60,135 bases of DNA from Aliiroseovarius marinus (lineage in GTDB: Bacteria; Pseudomonadota; Alphaproteobacteria; Rhodobacterales; Rhodobacteraceae), in NCBI RefSeq assembly GCF_004360145.1, contig NZ_ML178719.1:1570-61704 (forward strand), given 5' to 3'. The position numbers and the translations under genes were made by a program. Shown here piece after piece: positions 18,214 through 26,162 of the stretch (the first letter of the stretch is position 1; every line of letters starts with the position of its first letter). The notes beneath the pieces were generated by a model, which ran no database searches, was not told the DNA's origin, and was given only the letters and a program-made list of their open reading frames with translations.

Positions 18214-19659
18214 TTATAGCAGCGGAGCCATCATTCCAACCCCGTTGATCAGAACCCGTCTGGTAATGGACCAGCTTTCAACCTTCTTGCGCGACACGGG
18301 CAGCGAGGCGTTCAGGAAAAGCTCTTGCTTGGCCACAATCGCGCCAACCGTGTCCGGATCTGCCAGCATCATGCAATTCTCATAGTTCAGATCAAAACTG
18401 CGTCGGTCCAGATTGGGCGAGCCGATCAGAGCAACCTGCCCGTCCACGGTCAGGATCTTCGCGTGCAACAGGCCGGGTTGGAATTCGTGAATCTCAACCC
18501 CCGCCTTCAGTAGCGCACGATAGAAGCTGCGCGAAGCAAAACCGACGAAGTGACTGTCATTGTTGGCGGGCAGGTTCAGCCGCACCCGCACTCCGCGCAC
18601 GGCGGTGGCGCAGATCTGCTGCTGCAGCGCCTCGGACGGCACATAATAGGGCGTGGTAATCACCACCTCTTCCTGTGCCGAGGCCAGAAGCATCTGCGCC
18701 ATATCCGGCACACCCTGCACGCTGATATTCGGGCCAGTGCCCGCGACAACGGCTGGGAACCCCCCGTCCGGCACCGGCGTCTCGCGCTGCAGCACAGACG
18801 AGATGTCCGCCCCGCCATTCACCATCCAATCCGAAACAAACAGCCGTTGCGACTGCCACGCAACCGGCCCCGTGATGCGCATCATAATATCGACCCAGGG
18901 CGCGAATTTTTTCTTCACCAGAAAGGCCGCATCGGCGCAGTTCTGGCTGCCCACATAGGTCGTATCATGGTCGATCACGATGATTTTGCGGTGGTTGCGA
19001 ATATCAAGGCGGCGGAAGAAGGCAGCGAACAGGGCGAAGCGGAAGGCGAAGGCCACGACGGTCTCGACCCCGGCCTCTTTCATGCTTTTCCACAGGGGAT
19101 TGGCCAGCAACCCGCGCGACCCCAGCCCGTCAACGATGACCCGACAGGTCACACCCCGTGCGGCGGCTCGCTTCACGGCCTCAGCCACGCGGGTCCCGTT
19201 GCGGTCCGTCAGCCAGATATAGAACAGCAGATGCACGTGATCGTGGGCCGCGTCGATATCCGCGATCAGCCAATCAATGCTCTCGTCGCTATCCGTCGTG
19301 ACCTTGGCGTGATTGCCTGCCACCGGCTGAAACCCGTTGACCGACGCCGCGCGCGCGAAAGATTGGCGATACAGCAAGGGTAGCTCGGGCTGCGGAAGTT
19401 CCCCTTGTGGTCGCTTGGGAAGTTCGCGTCGCAAGTCTTTGAGTTTTTTGTCAGACCGACGATCCGAGCTTGTATCCCCAAGGAAAAAATAGGCGATAAC
19501 CCCCACCAGCGGCAGAGACAGAATCACAACGACCCACGCCAGACGTGACGCGGCCGAGCGGTGCTCGCGCGTAACGGCGCGCGCAATGGTTCCGATGTCC
19601 AGAAGCACCAAAACCACGGCCCAGATACCGCCCCAGGATGCCCAGGAAAGCTCGGTCAT
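18214..19659 (-). CDS. cls: Cardiolipin synthase (phospholipase D family)
   Basis: Protein of 481 residues. Two N-terminal membrane helices (about 8-25 and 38-60) lead to two HKD motifs: H-R-K-I-I-V-I-D with downstream G-S-Q-N, and H-A-K-I-L-T-V-D with downstream G-S-P-N-L-D-R-R-S. It joins two phosphatidylglycerols, or a related lipid pair, to cardiolipin at the inner membrane. The length is normal. It lies between rpoH and rluD, all on the minus strand but with separate leaders. Confidence 0.93.
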   Translation of the reverse strand: MTELSWASWGGIWAVVLVLLDIGTIARAVTREHRSAASRLAWVVVILSLPLVGVIAYFFLGDTSSDRRSDKKLKDLRRELPKRPQGELPQPELPLLYRQSFARAASVNGFQPVAGNHAKVTTDSDESIDWLIADIDAAHDHVHLLFYIWLTDRNGTRVAEAVKRAAARGVTCRVIVDGLGSRGLLANPLWKSMKEAGVETVVAFAFRFALFAAFFRRLDIRNHRKIIVIDHDTTYVGSQNCADAAFLVKKKFAPWVDIMMRITGPVAWQSQRLFVSDWMVNGGADISSVLQRETPVPDGGFPAVVAGTGPNISVQGVPDMAQMLLASAQEEVVITTPYYVPSEALQQQICATAVRGVRVRLNLPANNDSHFVGFASRSFYRALLKAGVEIHEFQPGLLHAKILTVDGQVALIGSPNLDRRSFDLNYENCMMLADPDTVGAIVAKQELFLNASLPVSRKKVESWSITRRVLINGVGMMAPLL

Positions 19660-19690
19660 GCTCGCTCTGCCTCACGCGTATGCGTGCAGT

Positions 19691-20725
19691 TCAGCCCGCA
19701 CGCAGGGTTTCAATTAGCTCTAGCATATCGTCAGGAATGGGCGCTTCAAAGCTGAGTTTTTCGCCCGAGACCGGATGCACAAACCCCAATGTCGCGGCAT
19801 GCAGGGCTTGACGTGGGAAGGCGCGTGCGGCCTCAACAGCCTCGGGGCCGATCACCTTCACGTTCAGCTTACGCCGCCCGCCATAGGTGGGATCTCCGAT
19901 CAGCCCATGTCCTGCATGAGCCATGTGCACGCGAATCTGGTGGGTTCGGCCCGTTTCCAGCCAGCATTCGATCAGCGCGGCCTGCGCCGGCGTGCCGAAG
20001 CTTTCCAAAATCCGCGCTCGCGTCACCGCGTGGCGTCCGCCCGAAAACAGCACCGCTTGCTTCTGACGGTCTGTCTTGTGACGTGCCAGCTGGGTGGTGA
20101 TCTTCAGGATGTTGCCCTTCTCAAAGCTCGTTCCCTTGATCCCGCCCAGACGCGGATCCGCCTGATCCGGCGCACCGTGGGTGACAGCCAAATAGTGCCG
20201 CTCGGCCGAGTGCGCTTCGAACTGTTTTGCCAGCCCGTGATGCGCGGCGTCCGATTTCGCAACCACCAGCAGGCCAGACGTGTCTTTGTCGATCCGATGC
20301 ACGATCCCGGGGCGCTTTTCGCCGCCGACACCGGACAGGTTGCCGCCGAAGTGATGCAGCAGAGCATTCACCAGCGTGCCCGTGGGCGTGCCGGGCGCGG
20401 GGTGTACCACCATGCCCGCCGGTTTGTTCACCACGATCAGATCATCATCTTCGTAAACGATGTCCAGCGGGATATCCTCAGGGCCGATATGGCTTTCATT
20501 GGCCTCGGGCACGCGGATCTCCAACTCGTCGCCCTCAGCCAGTTTCGCGCGCGGATCATCCATCACCTGCCCGCCCATCATGACCGCGCCTTCGGCGATC
20601 AACTTGGCCAAACGGGACCGCGACAGGTTTGCTTCCTCTGGCACATCGCGCGCAATCGCCTTATCAAGACGCTTGGGCGGGTTCTCGGCTATGATGACCC
20701 GGACAATCCGGTGCGAGGTAGACAT
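19691..20725 (-). CDS. rluD: 23S rRNA pseudouridine synthase, RluD-type
   Basis: Protein of 344 residues. The N-terminal S4 RNA-binding domain (L-S-R-S-R-L-A-K-L-I-A-E-G) is followed by a RluA-type catalytic domain with R-I-D-K-D-T-S-G-L (catalytic Asp) and R-T-H-Q-I-R-V-H. Expected to modify helix 69 uridines of 23S rRNA. The ATG at 20725 fits family alignments; an upstream in-frame start would lie inside the divergent gene. The start codon overlaps that of the divergent gene within one CATG. Confidence 0.93.
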   Translation of the reverse strand: MSTSHRIVRVIIAENPPKRLDKAIARDVPEEANLSRSRLAKLIAEGAVMMGGQVMDDPRAKLAEGDELEIRVPEANESHIGPEDIPLDIVYEDDDLIVVNKPAGMVVHPAPGTPTGTLVNALLHHFGGNLSGVGGEKRPGIVHRIDKDTSGLLVVAKSDAAHHGLAKQFEAHSAERHYLAVTHGAPDQADPRLGGIKGTSFEKGNILKITTQLARHKTDRQKQAVLFSGGRHAVTRARILESFGTPAQAALIECWLETGRTHQIRVHMAHAGHGLIGDPTYGGRRKLNVKVIGPEAVEAARAFPRQALHAATLGFVHPVSGEKLSFEAPIPDDMLELIETLRAG

Positions 20726-21053
20726 GGACAAAACTCCTGAACAGGAACTAGACGCGGCCCTAGAGGACAGCGTGGGCCTTGGCACCGTGCGCTATCTGAA
20801 AACGATTGTCACGGCAATGACAGTGGCAACGATTCTGGGAATGATCGTGCTGATCACGGTTGTGGTGCTGCGATTCTCTCAGACGTCGCCCGAGGCGACA
20901 TCCCTGCCCCTGCCCGACCAGATCACCCTACCTGAAGGCGTCAGAGCCGAGGCCGTTACGCTGGGCCGCGACTGGATTGGCATCGTGTCGGGCGATGAAA
21001 TATTGATCTACGAGACAGACGGACAGCTGCGAAAACGTATCAACCTGCGCTGA
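20724..21053 (+). CDS. DUF6476 family membrane protein
   Basis: Protein of 109 residues beginning at ATG 20724. The acidic N-terminus is followed by one membrane helix (about 35-57, I-L-G-M-I-V-L-I-T-V-V-V-L) and a small C-terminal domain with the pattern R-D-W-I-G-I-V-S-G-D-E-I-L-I-Y-E. It matches the uncharacterised DUF6476 family found beside rluD in Rhodobacterales. Function unknown. Its start codon interlocks with that of rluD on the other strand. Confidence 0.8.
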   Translation: MDKTPEQELDAALEDSVGLGTVRYLKTIVTAMTVATILGMIVLITVVVLRFSQTSPEATSLPLPDQITLPEGVRAEAVTLGRDWIGIVSGDEILIYETDGQLRKRINLR

Positions 21054-21076
21054 AGTGGTCTGTTTTTAAGGGGGGA

Positions 21077-21153
21077 TGGTACCGACACCCCGGCTCGAAC
21101 GGGGGACCTCTTGATCCACAATCAAGCGCTCTAACCTACTGAGCTATGTCGGC
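21077..21153 (-). tRNA. tRNA-His (anticodon GUG)
   Basis: On the minus strand the acceptor GCCGACA pairs with TGTCGGT (one G-U at position 1-72), followed by discriminator A73 and an encoded CCA. The anticodon loop TTGTGGA between CTTGA and TCAAG gives GTG. The base before G1 is T, so no G-1 is encoded; the combination of A73 and missing G-1 is the known alphaproteobacterial form of tRNA-His. Confidence 0.95.
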
Positions 21154-21259
21154 ACGCTGGATGCGTTTACCCCCACCCGCGGGGCATTGCAAGAGGTCCC
21201 GGCTTGAAAAATGCACGAAAGCGCACTAACCCGATCAGAAGAAATTCAGGAGGCCACAC

Positions 21260-21469
21260 ATGGGCATCAACGACGAAAGCGACATCGACGCAAACCTTCA
21301 GATCGGGCCGACCTCGATGGGTATGGTGCGCCTTTATGTAGAAGGTGGCGGCGTGGAACTGCCGATGGATTTCGAACCGGAAGAGGCCGAAGAAATCGCG
21401 GAAGAGATGCTGGCCGCCGCCAAGCAGGCCCGCGCCTTGGCAGACAGCACCAAATCGAAGAAAAAGTAA
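21260..21469 (+). CDS. DUF6324 family small protein
   Basis: Protein of 69 residues with AGGAGG ahead of the ATG. It begins M-G-I-N-D-E-S-D-I-D and continues with a short beta segment (M-V-R-L-Y-V-E) and a long acidic helix (E-P-E-E-A-E-E-I-A-E-E) ending in a Lys tail. It resembles a small conserved Rhodobacterales family with no assigned function. No signal peptide or membrane helix. It converges with mmcB with only six bases between stops. Confidence 0.78.
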   Translation: MGINDESDIDANLQIGPTSMGMVRLYVEGGGVELPMDFEPEEAEEIAEEMLAAAKQARALADSTKSKKK

Positions 21470-21475
21470 CGTTTT

Positions 21476-21934
21476 CTAGACGTTGACCAAAGCCGCCACG
21501 CCGGGATCGCGGAACCCCTGCAACCGGCGTGCGGCATGGGTTGCGAATTTATGCACCATCACTTTGCGCCGGGCTGGGGCCAGCTTGTCTTCCGGCCCCA
21601 TGCGCAAAATCTCGGCATCATAGCTGTCTGCGATAATCAGCCCGGTGTCGTCCGGTAAAAGTTCGGTCGGAAAATCGGAATCAACGGCCCAGAAATAGCG
21701 GTCGCACCATTCCAGATAGCCTTCCCATTTATTGTCCGAAGTGAAATCCACGCGCGAGGATTTGCATTCAATCACCCAGACCTCGCCCTTTGGCCCCAAG
21801 GCCATCACATCGACCCGCAACCCGCGTGCCGGCACCAGTTCTTCGACCGTGACAAACCCGTGGCTCAGCATGTGGCGACATACGCCGCGCGCCAGCAATT
21901 GTCCGGGCATCAAGATTTGCGATTGGCTGTCCAT
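21476..21934 (-). CDS. mmcB: MmcB family DNA repair protein
   Basis: Protein of 152 residues. The restriction-endonuclease-like core (R-V-D-V-M-A-L ... V-W-V-I-E-C-K-S-S-R-V-D-F) has the D-x(n)-E-x-K nuclease pattern. In Caulobacter the homologue is SOS-induced and needed for mitomycin C resistance. An in-frame ATG five codons upstream (21949) lies inside a perfect LexA box, so the ATG at 21934 preceded by GTGGGG is preferred. Regulation by LexA is strongly suggested. Confidence 0.88.
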   Translation of the reverse strand: MDSQSQILMPGQLLARGVCRHMLSHGFVTVEELVPARGLRVDVMALGPKGEVWVIECKSSRVDFTSDNKWEGYLEWCDRYFWAVDSDFPTELLPDDTGLIIADSYDAEILRMGPEDKLAPARRKVMVHKFATHAARRLQGFRDPGVAALVNV

Positions 21935-21943
21935 GCCCCACAC

Positions 21944-21958
21944 GAACATTTCATGAAC
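21944..21958 (-). promoter_or_regulatory. LexA (SOS) box of mmcB
   Basis: GAAC-N7-GAAC on the plus strand, that is GTTC-N7-GTTC on the coding strand, the direct-repeat LexA site of alphaproteobacteria. It ends ten bases before the mmcB start. Exact match to the consensus in both half sites. Confidence 0.9.
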
Positions 21959-22045
21959 AAAATGTCAATGCAGCGTGCGTGGCGGCCCGCCCCCTTGCGC
22001 CCAGCGCCCCCCGCGCCTATCTAGGCCAAGGCGGCTTCTGCCCTT

Positions 22046-22219
22046 CGCGTCACATGCGGGTAAAATTCCGGTGGCCTTAAGCAATTCCGAGGGAGCTGGC
22101 TCTGTTTGGGCCGTGGTCCACTTACCCGGCGCCCACCTGTATATACAGGTCCTCGGGAATTCAGACCCCGACGGTTGCGGTGGGGCCGCCACTTCCCCTC
22201 TCATGCCAGTGCAATCGCG
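22046..22219 (+). ncRNA. Candidate rod-shaped structured RNA, possibly 6S RNA (ssrS)
   Basis: The 285-base gap between mmcB and coaD has no gene but can fold into one long rod of about 174 bases. Outer pairs: CGCG (22046-22049) with CGCG (22216-22219) and CATG (22053-22056) with CATG (22202-22205). Middle: GGTGGCC (22070-22076) with GGCCGCC (22184-22190), using a G-U pair that only works on the plus strand. Upper: AATTCCGAGG (22083-22092) with CCTCGGGAATT (22151-22161), capped by the palindrome ACCTGTATATACAGGT (22135-22150). An asymmetric bubble with a small CCCC/GGGG hairpin sits in the centre. Length and layout resemble 6S RNA, which sequesters RNA polymerase, but I cannot confirm the family by eye. 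Confidence 0.5.
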
Positions 22220-22220
22220 C

Positions 22221-22712
22221 TTATTTAATCTTGTCCAGAAGCTGAACACGCACGTCATCGGGAACGAACTTGCTGACGTCACCACCCAGCTTCGCGATCT
22301 CTTTCACCAGCTTCGACGCAATCGCCTGATAGCGCGCTTCCGCCATCAAGAACACGGTCTCCACACTGTCATCCATCGCGCGGTTCATGCCAACCATCTG
22401 ATATTCATACTCAAAATCCGTCACAGCTCGCAGGCCGCGAATGATAATCTGCGCGCCAACGTCATGGGCGCAGTCGATCAGAAGGTTCTGGAACGGATGC
22501 GCAACGATCTCTGTCCCGGTTTCGGCGGACAGTTTCGCGCATTCGCTTTCGACCATCGCCACGCGCTCTTCCAAGGAAAACAGAGGCCCCTTGCCCGTGT
22601 TGATGGCAACACCAATCACCAGCCGATCCACCAGCGCACAGGCACGACGAATGATGTCCGTGTGCCCCAAGGTGATCGGGTCGAAAGTTCCGGGATACAA
22701 TCCAATGCGCAT
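22221..22712 (-). CDS. coaD: Phosphopantetheine adenylyltransferase
   Basis: Protein of 163 residues, standard length. Fourth step of CoA synthesis: ATP plus 4'-phosphopantetheine to dephospho-CoA. The N-terminal G-L-Y-P-G-T-F-D-P-I-T-L-G-H nucleotidyl-transferase motif and the I-I-R-G-L-R-A-V-T-D-F-E-Y-E block are diagnostic. The ATG at 22712 has AAGGAGA seven to nine bases upstream; a longer reading is rejected for lack of a ribosome site. Confidence 0.97.
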   Translation of the reverse strand: MRIGLYPGTFDPITLGHTDIIRRACALVDRLVIGVAINTGKGPLFSLEERVAMVESECAKLSAETGTEIVAHPFQNLLIDCAHDVGAQIIIRGLRAVTDFEYEYQMVGMNRAMDDSVETVFLMAEARYQAIASKLVKEIAKLGGDVSKFVPDDVRVQLLDKIK

Positions 22713-22800
22713 GATATGATCTCCTTGCAGTGGGCGCACGCAACATTATGGCGCGCCCAAATGCAAGCTTTTTCCGCAGCGCAGCGTATTCCTACGTAAA

Positions 22801-22843
22801 GCATTTCGAAGCAAACTTGGGCCTCATGTTTGTTTCGAAACGC
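22801..22843. repeat. Strong 16-bp hairpin / inverted repeat
   Basis: GCATTTCGAAGCAAAC (22801-22816) pairs with GTTTGTTTCGAAACGC (22828-22843) over an 11-base loop; 15 of 16 positions pair on the plus strand, counting one G-U. It lies between the divergent-facing ends of coaD (start) and the CBS gene (stop). It could terminate the leftward CBS transcript, although only a weak TTTA follows, or act as a binding site upstream of coaD. Confidence 0.55.
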
Positions 22844-22917
22844 CCGCCACACGGAAATCCGGCTCTGCGCTTCGGCTTTTCCCTTCACAGGTCAAATCCG
22901 AAACGCTTTTATTTGCC

Positions 22918-23352
22918 TTAATAGCCCATGATCATGTTTTTCAGGGCATCCGCCTGCTGTGACAGCTCTTCCAAACGCGCCTTGACCACGTCCCCGATGG
23001 ACACCAGACCGACCATCTCGTCGCCTTCCATCACCGGCATGTGGCGGAAGCGACCCTCGGTCATGGTTTGCAGCACCTGAATGGCGCGGTCGCCCGGCGC
23101 ACAGGTGATCAGCTTCGCTGTCATCAGGTCGTCGACCGGCTGATCCAGACAGCCCGTGCCGACCTTGCCAAGCTCGGACACAATATCGCGCTCGGACAGA
23201 ATACCCGCAGGATGCACTCCGTCATTGGACACGATGACCGCACCGATTTTCTTCTCAGACAAAAGCTGTGCCGCATCTGCCACCTTGCTGCCCGGCTTGA
23301 CCGTTGCAACGCCCTCGATGTTCTTATCTTTGAGGATCTGGTGAATGAGCAT
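22918..23352 (-). CDS. CBS-domain protein
   Basis: Protein of 144 residues made of two CBS domains in tandem (about 5-65 and 75-135), with the second ending G-D-V-V-K-A-R-L-E. CBS pairs bind adenine nucleotides and sense energy state; stand-alone proteins of this type regulate unknown partners. Includes I-L-S-E-R-D-I-V and D-D-L-M-T. GGAGGG precedes the ATG. No partner domain or operon neighbour on this strand reveals its target. Confidence 0.87.
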   Translation of the reverse strand: MLIHQILKDKNIEGVATVKPGSKVADAAQLLSEKKIGAVIVSNDGVHPAGILSERDIVSELGKVGTGCLDQPVDDLMTAKLITCAPGDRAIQVLQTMTEGRFRHMPVMEGDEMVGLVSIGDVVKARLEELSQQADALKNMIMGY

Positions 23353-23444
23353 AGGCGCCCTCCTGACTGTATGTATTGTATTTTTCTGTCCCCAGCGTCA
23401 CCCTTTGCGCAACAAAATGTCAAGTGCTCTTTGCAGCTGCAGCA

Positions 23445-24341
23445 CTAAACTTCCACCATTCCTTCAAGACGGGCCACTTCGTCGCGAATGCCGCGCAAAA
23501 GCTCTTCGCCCACGCGCGCGAACCGCTCCATGCGGGCGTCGCCTTCGTGACGCACCAGATAGAACGACCGTTTGATCGACAACTCGTCCGTCAACACGCG
23601 TTTCAGTTCTGGCGTCGAGGGCAAGATGAAGTCATGCGTAACCCCGATGCCGCCGCCCTGCTTCACCAGCCCCAGCTGCACCGACACCAGATTCGACGCC
23701 AGCGCCGTCTTCTCCACCCCGAGGTCTTCAAGGAAATCCAACTCGGGGTACGAGATCATGTCCTGAATATACCCGACCACCGGATGATTGCGCAGATCCG
23801 CCAAACTGTCCAAGGGTGCGGCCTGTGCCAAATAGCTGTGCGCGGCCGCCAAATGCAGATGGTAATCCGTGATCTTCTGCACCGTGATCCGCCCCGTTTG
23901 CGGCGGAGACACCGTGATAGCCATATCCGCCTCGCGCTTGGACAGGTTGATCACGCGCGGAAGGGCCACGATCTGCAACTCCAACTCTGGATGATCGCGC
24001 TGAATGGCCGCGCAGACCTGCGGCAAGATGAAACTGGCCACCCCATCCGTTGCGCCGATCCGCACCTGCCCGGACAATTGCCCCGACTGCCCTGCCAGCT
24101 CGTCCACCCCAGACATCACCGCCTGCTCGGCCCGTTCGGCATGGGCCATCAAGCGCAACCCTGCATCTGTCAGCGCATACCCTTGCGGAGATTTCGTGAA
24201 CAAGGGCAGCCCTAGATCCGCCTCGAGCTTCGACACCCGCCGCCCGACCGTGGCCGCATCCCGCTTCAACACACGCCCAGCACGCGACAGGCTTTCCCCC
24301 CGCGCCACCGCCAAAAACACTTTCAGATCGTCCCAATCCAC
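23445..24341 (-). CDS. LysR family transcriptional regulator
   Basis: Protein of 298 residues from a GTG at 24341. A longer in-frame reading would start at a TTG (24368) inside a dispersed repeat (24352-24412), so the shorter start, which begins V-D-W-D-D-L-K-V-F, is preferred. The N-terminal winged helix has L-S-R-A-G-R-V-L-K-R and V-G-R-R-V-S-K-L-E; the rest is the effector domain of about 200 residues. It is divergent from mmsA, and two LysR-type boxes lie in between, so control of methylmalonate-semialdehyde dehydrogenase is likely. Confidence 0.85.
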   Translation of the reverse strand: MDWDDLKVFLAVARGESLSRAGRVLKRDAATVGRRVSKLEADLGLPLFTKSPQGYALTDAGLRLMAHAERAEQAVMSGVDELAGQSGQLSGQVRIGATDGVASFILPQVCAAIQRDHPELELQIVALPRVINLSKREADMAITVSPPQTGRITVQKITDYHLHLAAAHSYLAQAAPLDSLADLRNHPVVGYIQDMISYPELDFLEDLGVEKTALASNLVSVQLGLVKQGGGIGVTHDFILPSTPELKRVLTDELSIKRSFYLVRHEGDARMERFARVGEELLRGIRDEVARLEGMVEV

Positions 24342-24351
24342 CGCGACCGCC

Positions 24352-24412
24352 CCTTCCTCTTGCGCCAAATACCTTGGGGTGAATGCGCGCAGCGCAGAGG
24401 GGCAAAGCCCCT
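24352..24412. repeat. Dispersed repeat, copy 1
   Basis: Shares CCTTCCTCTTGC, AAATACCTTGGGGTG, GCGCGCAGCGCA and GCAAAGCCCCT, in that order, with a second copy at 39197-39302. GGGGCAAAGCCCC is a short hairpin at its right end. Both copies lie at gene ends or starts in non-coding DNA. Reminiscent of small palindromic repeats common in roseobacter genomes. Confidence 0.75.
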
Positions 24413-24439
24413 AACCACTCTCGCACCACACCCGAACCA

Positions 24440-24495
24440 TTGCAAAAATGCAAAACGCTTTTGGAAAACTACCCCTTTTCCCGGCAATTCTGCAA
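24440..24495. promoter_or_regulatory. Candidate LysR-type operators between lysR and mmsA
   Basis: TTGCA-AAAA-TGCAA (24440-24453) is a perfect T-N11-A dyad of LysR type. A second, weaker copy CGGCA-ATTC-TGCAA lies at 24482-24495, exactly 42 bases (four helical turns) downstream and closer to mmsA. The pair fits recognition and activation sites of a LysR regulator. Inferred from spacing and symmetry. Confidence 0.55.
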
Positions 24496-24529
24496 GACTA
24501 TCCTGCGCTGGAAATTTGGGAGACTTACC

Positions 24530-26029
24530 ATGCAGAAACTTGGACACTGGATCAACGGCCAGATGGTCGAAGGTACGTCGGGCCGCTACGCCGACGTCTA
24601 CAACCCCGCCACCGGCGAAGTGCAGGCACAGGTTGCTCTGGCCACCAAAGCCGAGCTGGACGACGCCGTCGCCAAAGCCGCAGAAGCTCAGAAAGCCTGG
24701 GGCGCCACCAACCCGCAGAAACGCGGCCGCGTGATGATGGCTCTGGTTGGCCTTCTGAACCGCGACATGGACAAACTGGCCGAAGCCCTGTCGCGCGAGC
24801 ATGGTAAAACCATCCCCGACGCAAAAGGCGACGTTCAGCGTGGTCTGGAAGTGATCGAATACTGCATCGGCGCCGCCCAGATGATGAAGGGCGAGTTCAC
24901 CGACAGCGCTGGCCCCGGCATCGACATGTACTCGATGCGTCAGCCGCTGGGCGTTGTGGCCTCGATCACCCCGTTCAACTTCCCCGCCATGATCCCGCTC
25001 TGGGGCATGGGCCCGGCTCTGGCCGCGGGTAACGCGATGATCCTGAAGCCGTCCGAGCGTGACCCCTCGGTTCCGCTGATGCTGGCTGAGCTGTGCAAAG
25101 AAGCTGGCCTGCCTGACGGCGTGCTCCAGGTTGTGAACGGCGACAAAGACTCGGTTGATGCCATTCTGGACAACGAAACCGTTCAAGGTGTGGCCTTCGT
25201 TGGCTCGACCCCGATCGCGCACTACATCTACTCGCGTGCAACTGCCAACGGCAAACGCGCACAGTGCTTCGGCGGCGCGAAGAACCACATGATCATCATG
25301 CCCGACGCGGACATGGAGCAAGCTGCTGACGCGCTGGTCGGCGCAGGCTTCGGTGCTGCTGGCGAACGCTGCATGGCGATCTCGGTTGCAGTTCCGGTTG
25401 GGAATGAGACCGCAGACAAGCTGCGCGACGCTCTGGTCCCGCGCATCGAGAAGCTGAAAGTGGCACCTTACACTGCTGGCGACGACGTGGACTACGGCCC
25501 GGTTGTGACCGCAGCCGCTAAGGAAAACATCCTGCGTCTGATCAACTCGGGCGTGGAACAGGGTGCTGATCTGGTTGTCGACAACCGCGACTTCACGCTG
25601 CAAGGCTACGAAGACGGCTTCTTTGTTGGCCCGCACCTCTTTGACAACGTCACCACCGACATGGACATCTACAAGCAGGAAATCTTTGGCCCTGTTCTGT
25701 CGATGGTCCGCGCCGAAACCTATGAAGAAGCCATCGGCCACGCCATGGATCACGAATACGGCAACGGCACCGCGATCTTTACCCGTGACGGTGACACCGC
25801 CCGTGACTTCGCCAACCGCATCAACATCGGCATGGTCGGCATCAACGTTCCGATCCCGGTTCCGCTGGCCTATCACACCTTTGGCGGCTGGAAGAAGTCG
25901 GGCTTTGGTGACCTGAACCAGCACGGCCCGGACGCGTTCAAGTTCTACACGCGCACCAAGACCGTGACCCAGCGCTGGCCGTCGGGCATCAAAGAAGGTG
26001 GCGAGTTCAACTTCAAAGCCATGGACTAA
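24530..26029 (+). CDS. mmsA: CoA-acylating methylmalonate-semialdehyde dehydrogenase
   Basis: Protein of 499 residues. Converts methylmalonate semialdehyde to propionyl-CoA in valine degradation and also acts on malonate semialdehyde. Motifs: [13 protein letters not shown] (cofactor site), F-G-G-A-K-N-H and the catalytic Cys in G-E-R-C-M-A-I-S. The ATG at 24530 has GGGAG about eight bases upstream. A strong terminator follows, so it is probably transcribed alone, under the divergent LysR regulator. Confidence 0.96.
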   Translation: MQKLGHWINGQMVEGTSGRYADVYNPATGEVQAQVALATKAELDDAVAKAAEAQKAWGATNPQKRGRVMMALVGLLNRDMDKLAEALSREHGKTIPDAKGDVQRGLEVIEYCIGAAQMMKGEFTDSAGPGIDMYSMRQPLGVVASITPFNFPAMIPLWGMGPALAAGNAMILKPSERDPSVPLMLAELCKEAGLPDGVLQVVNGDKDSVDAILDNETVQGVAFVGSTPIAHYIYSRATANGKRAQCFGGAKNHMIIMPDADMEQAADALVGAGFGAAGERCMAISVAVPVGNETADKLRDALVPRIEKLKVAPYTAGDDVDYGPVVTAAAKENILRLINSGVEQGADLVVDNRDFTLQGYEDGFFVGPHLFDNVTTDMDIYKQEIFGPVLSMVRAETYEEAIGHAMDHEYGNGTAIFTRDGDTARDFANRINIGMVGINVPIPVPLAYHTFGGWKKSGFGDLNQHGPDAFKFYTRTKTVTQRWPSGIKEGGEFNFKAMD

Positions 26030-26049
26030 ACCCACACGCGGTTTACACG

Positions 26050-26080
26050 AAACGCCCCGGCCATCCGCCGGGGCGTTTTG
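26050..26080 (+). terminator. Rho-independent terminator of mmsA
   Basis: AAACGCCCCGG (26050-26060) and CCGGGGCGTTT (26068-26078) form a perfect 11-bp stem with a seven-base loop ending in TTTT, 20 bases after the mmsA stop. Confidence 0.92.
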
Positions 26081-26162
26081 CGTTTCAAGCCCCCTGCCTG
26101 CTTGTCCCTTCGGCATTCTCTTGCCAAAGTGGACCCGCGCGACGCAGACAGGAGGACAGGTT

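Noticed and set aside
22135-22150. ACCTGTATATACAGGT as a stand-alone repressor site
   Set aside because: It is embedded in a larger set of nested pairings that forms the tip of an RNA rod, and no promoter is adjacent.
21965-22285. Minus-strand open frame of 106 codons overlapping the coaD 3' end
   Set aside because: Overlaps coaD and the structured region, has no ribosome site and gives Pro/Arg/Gly-rich nonsense.
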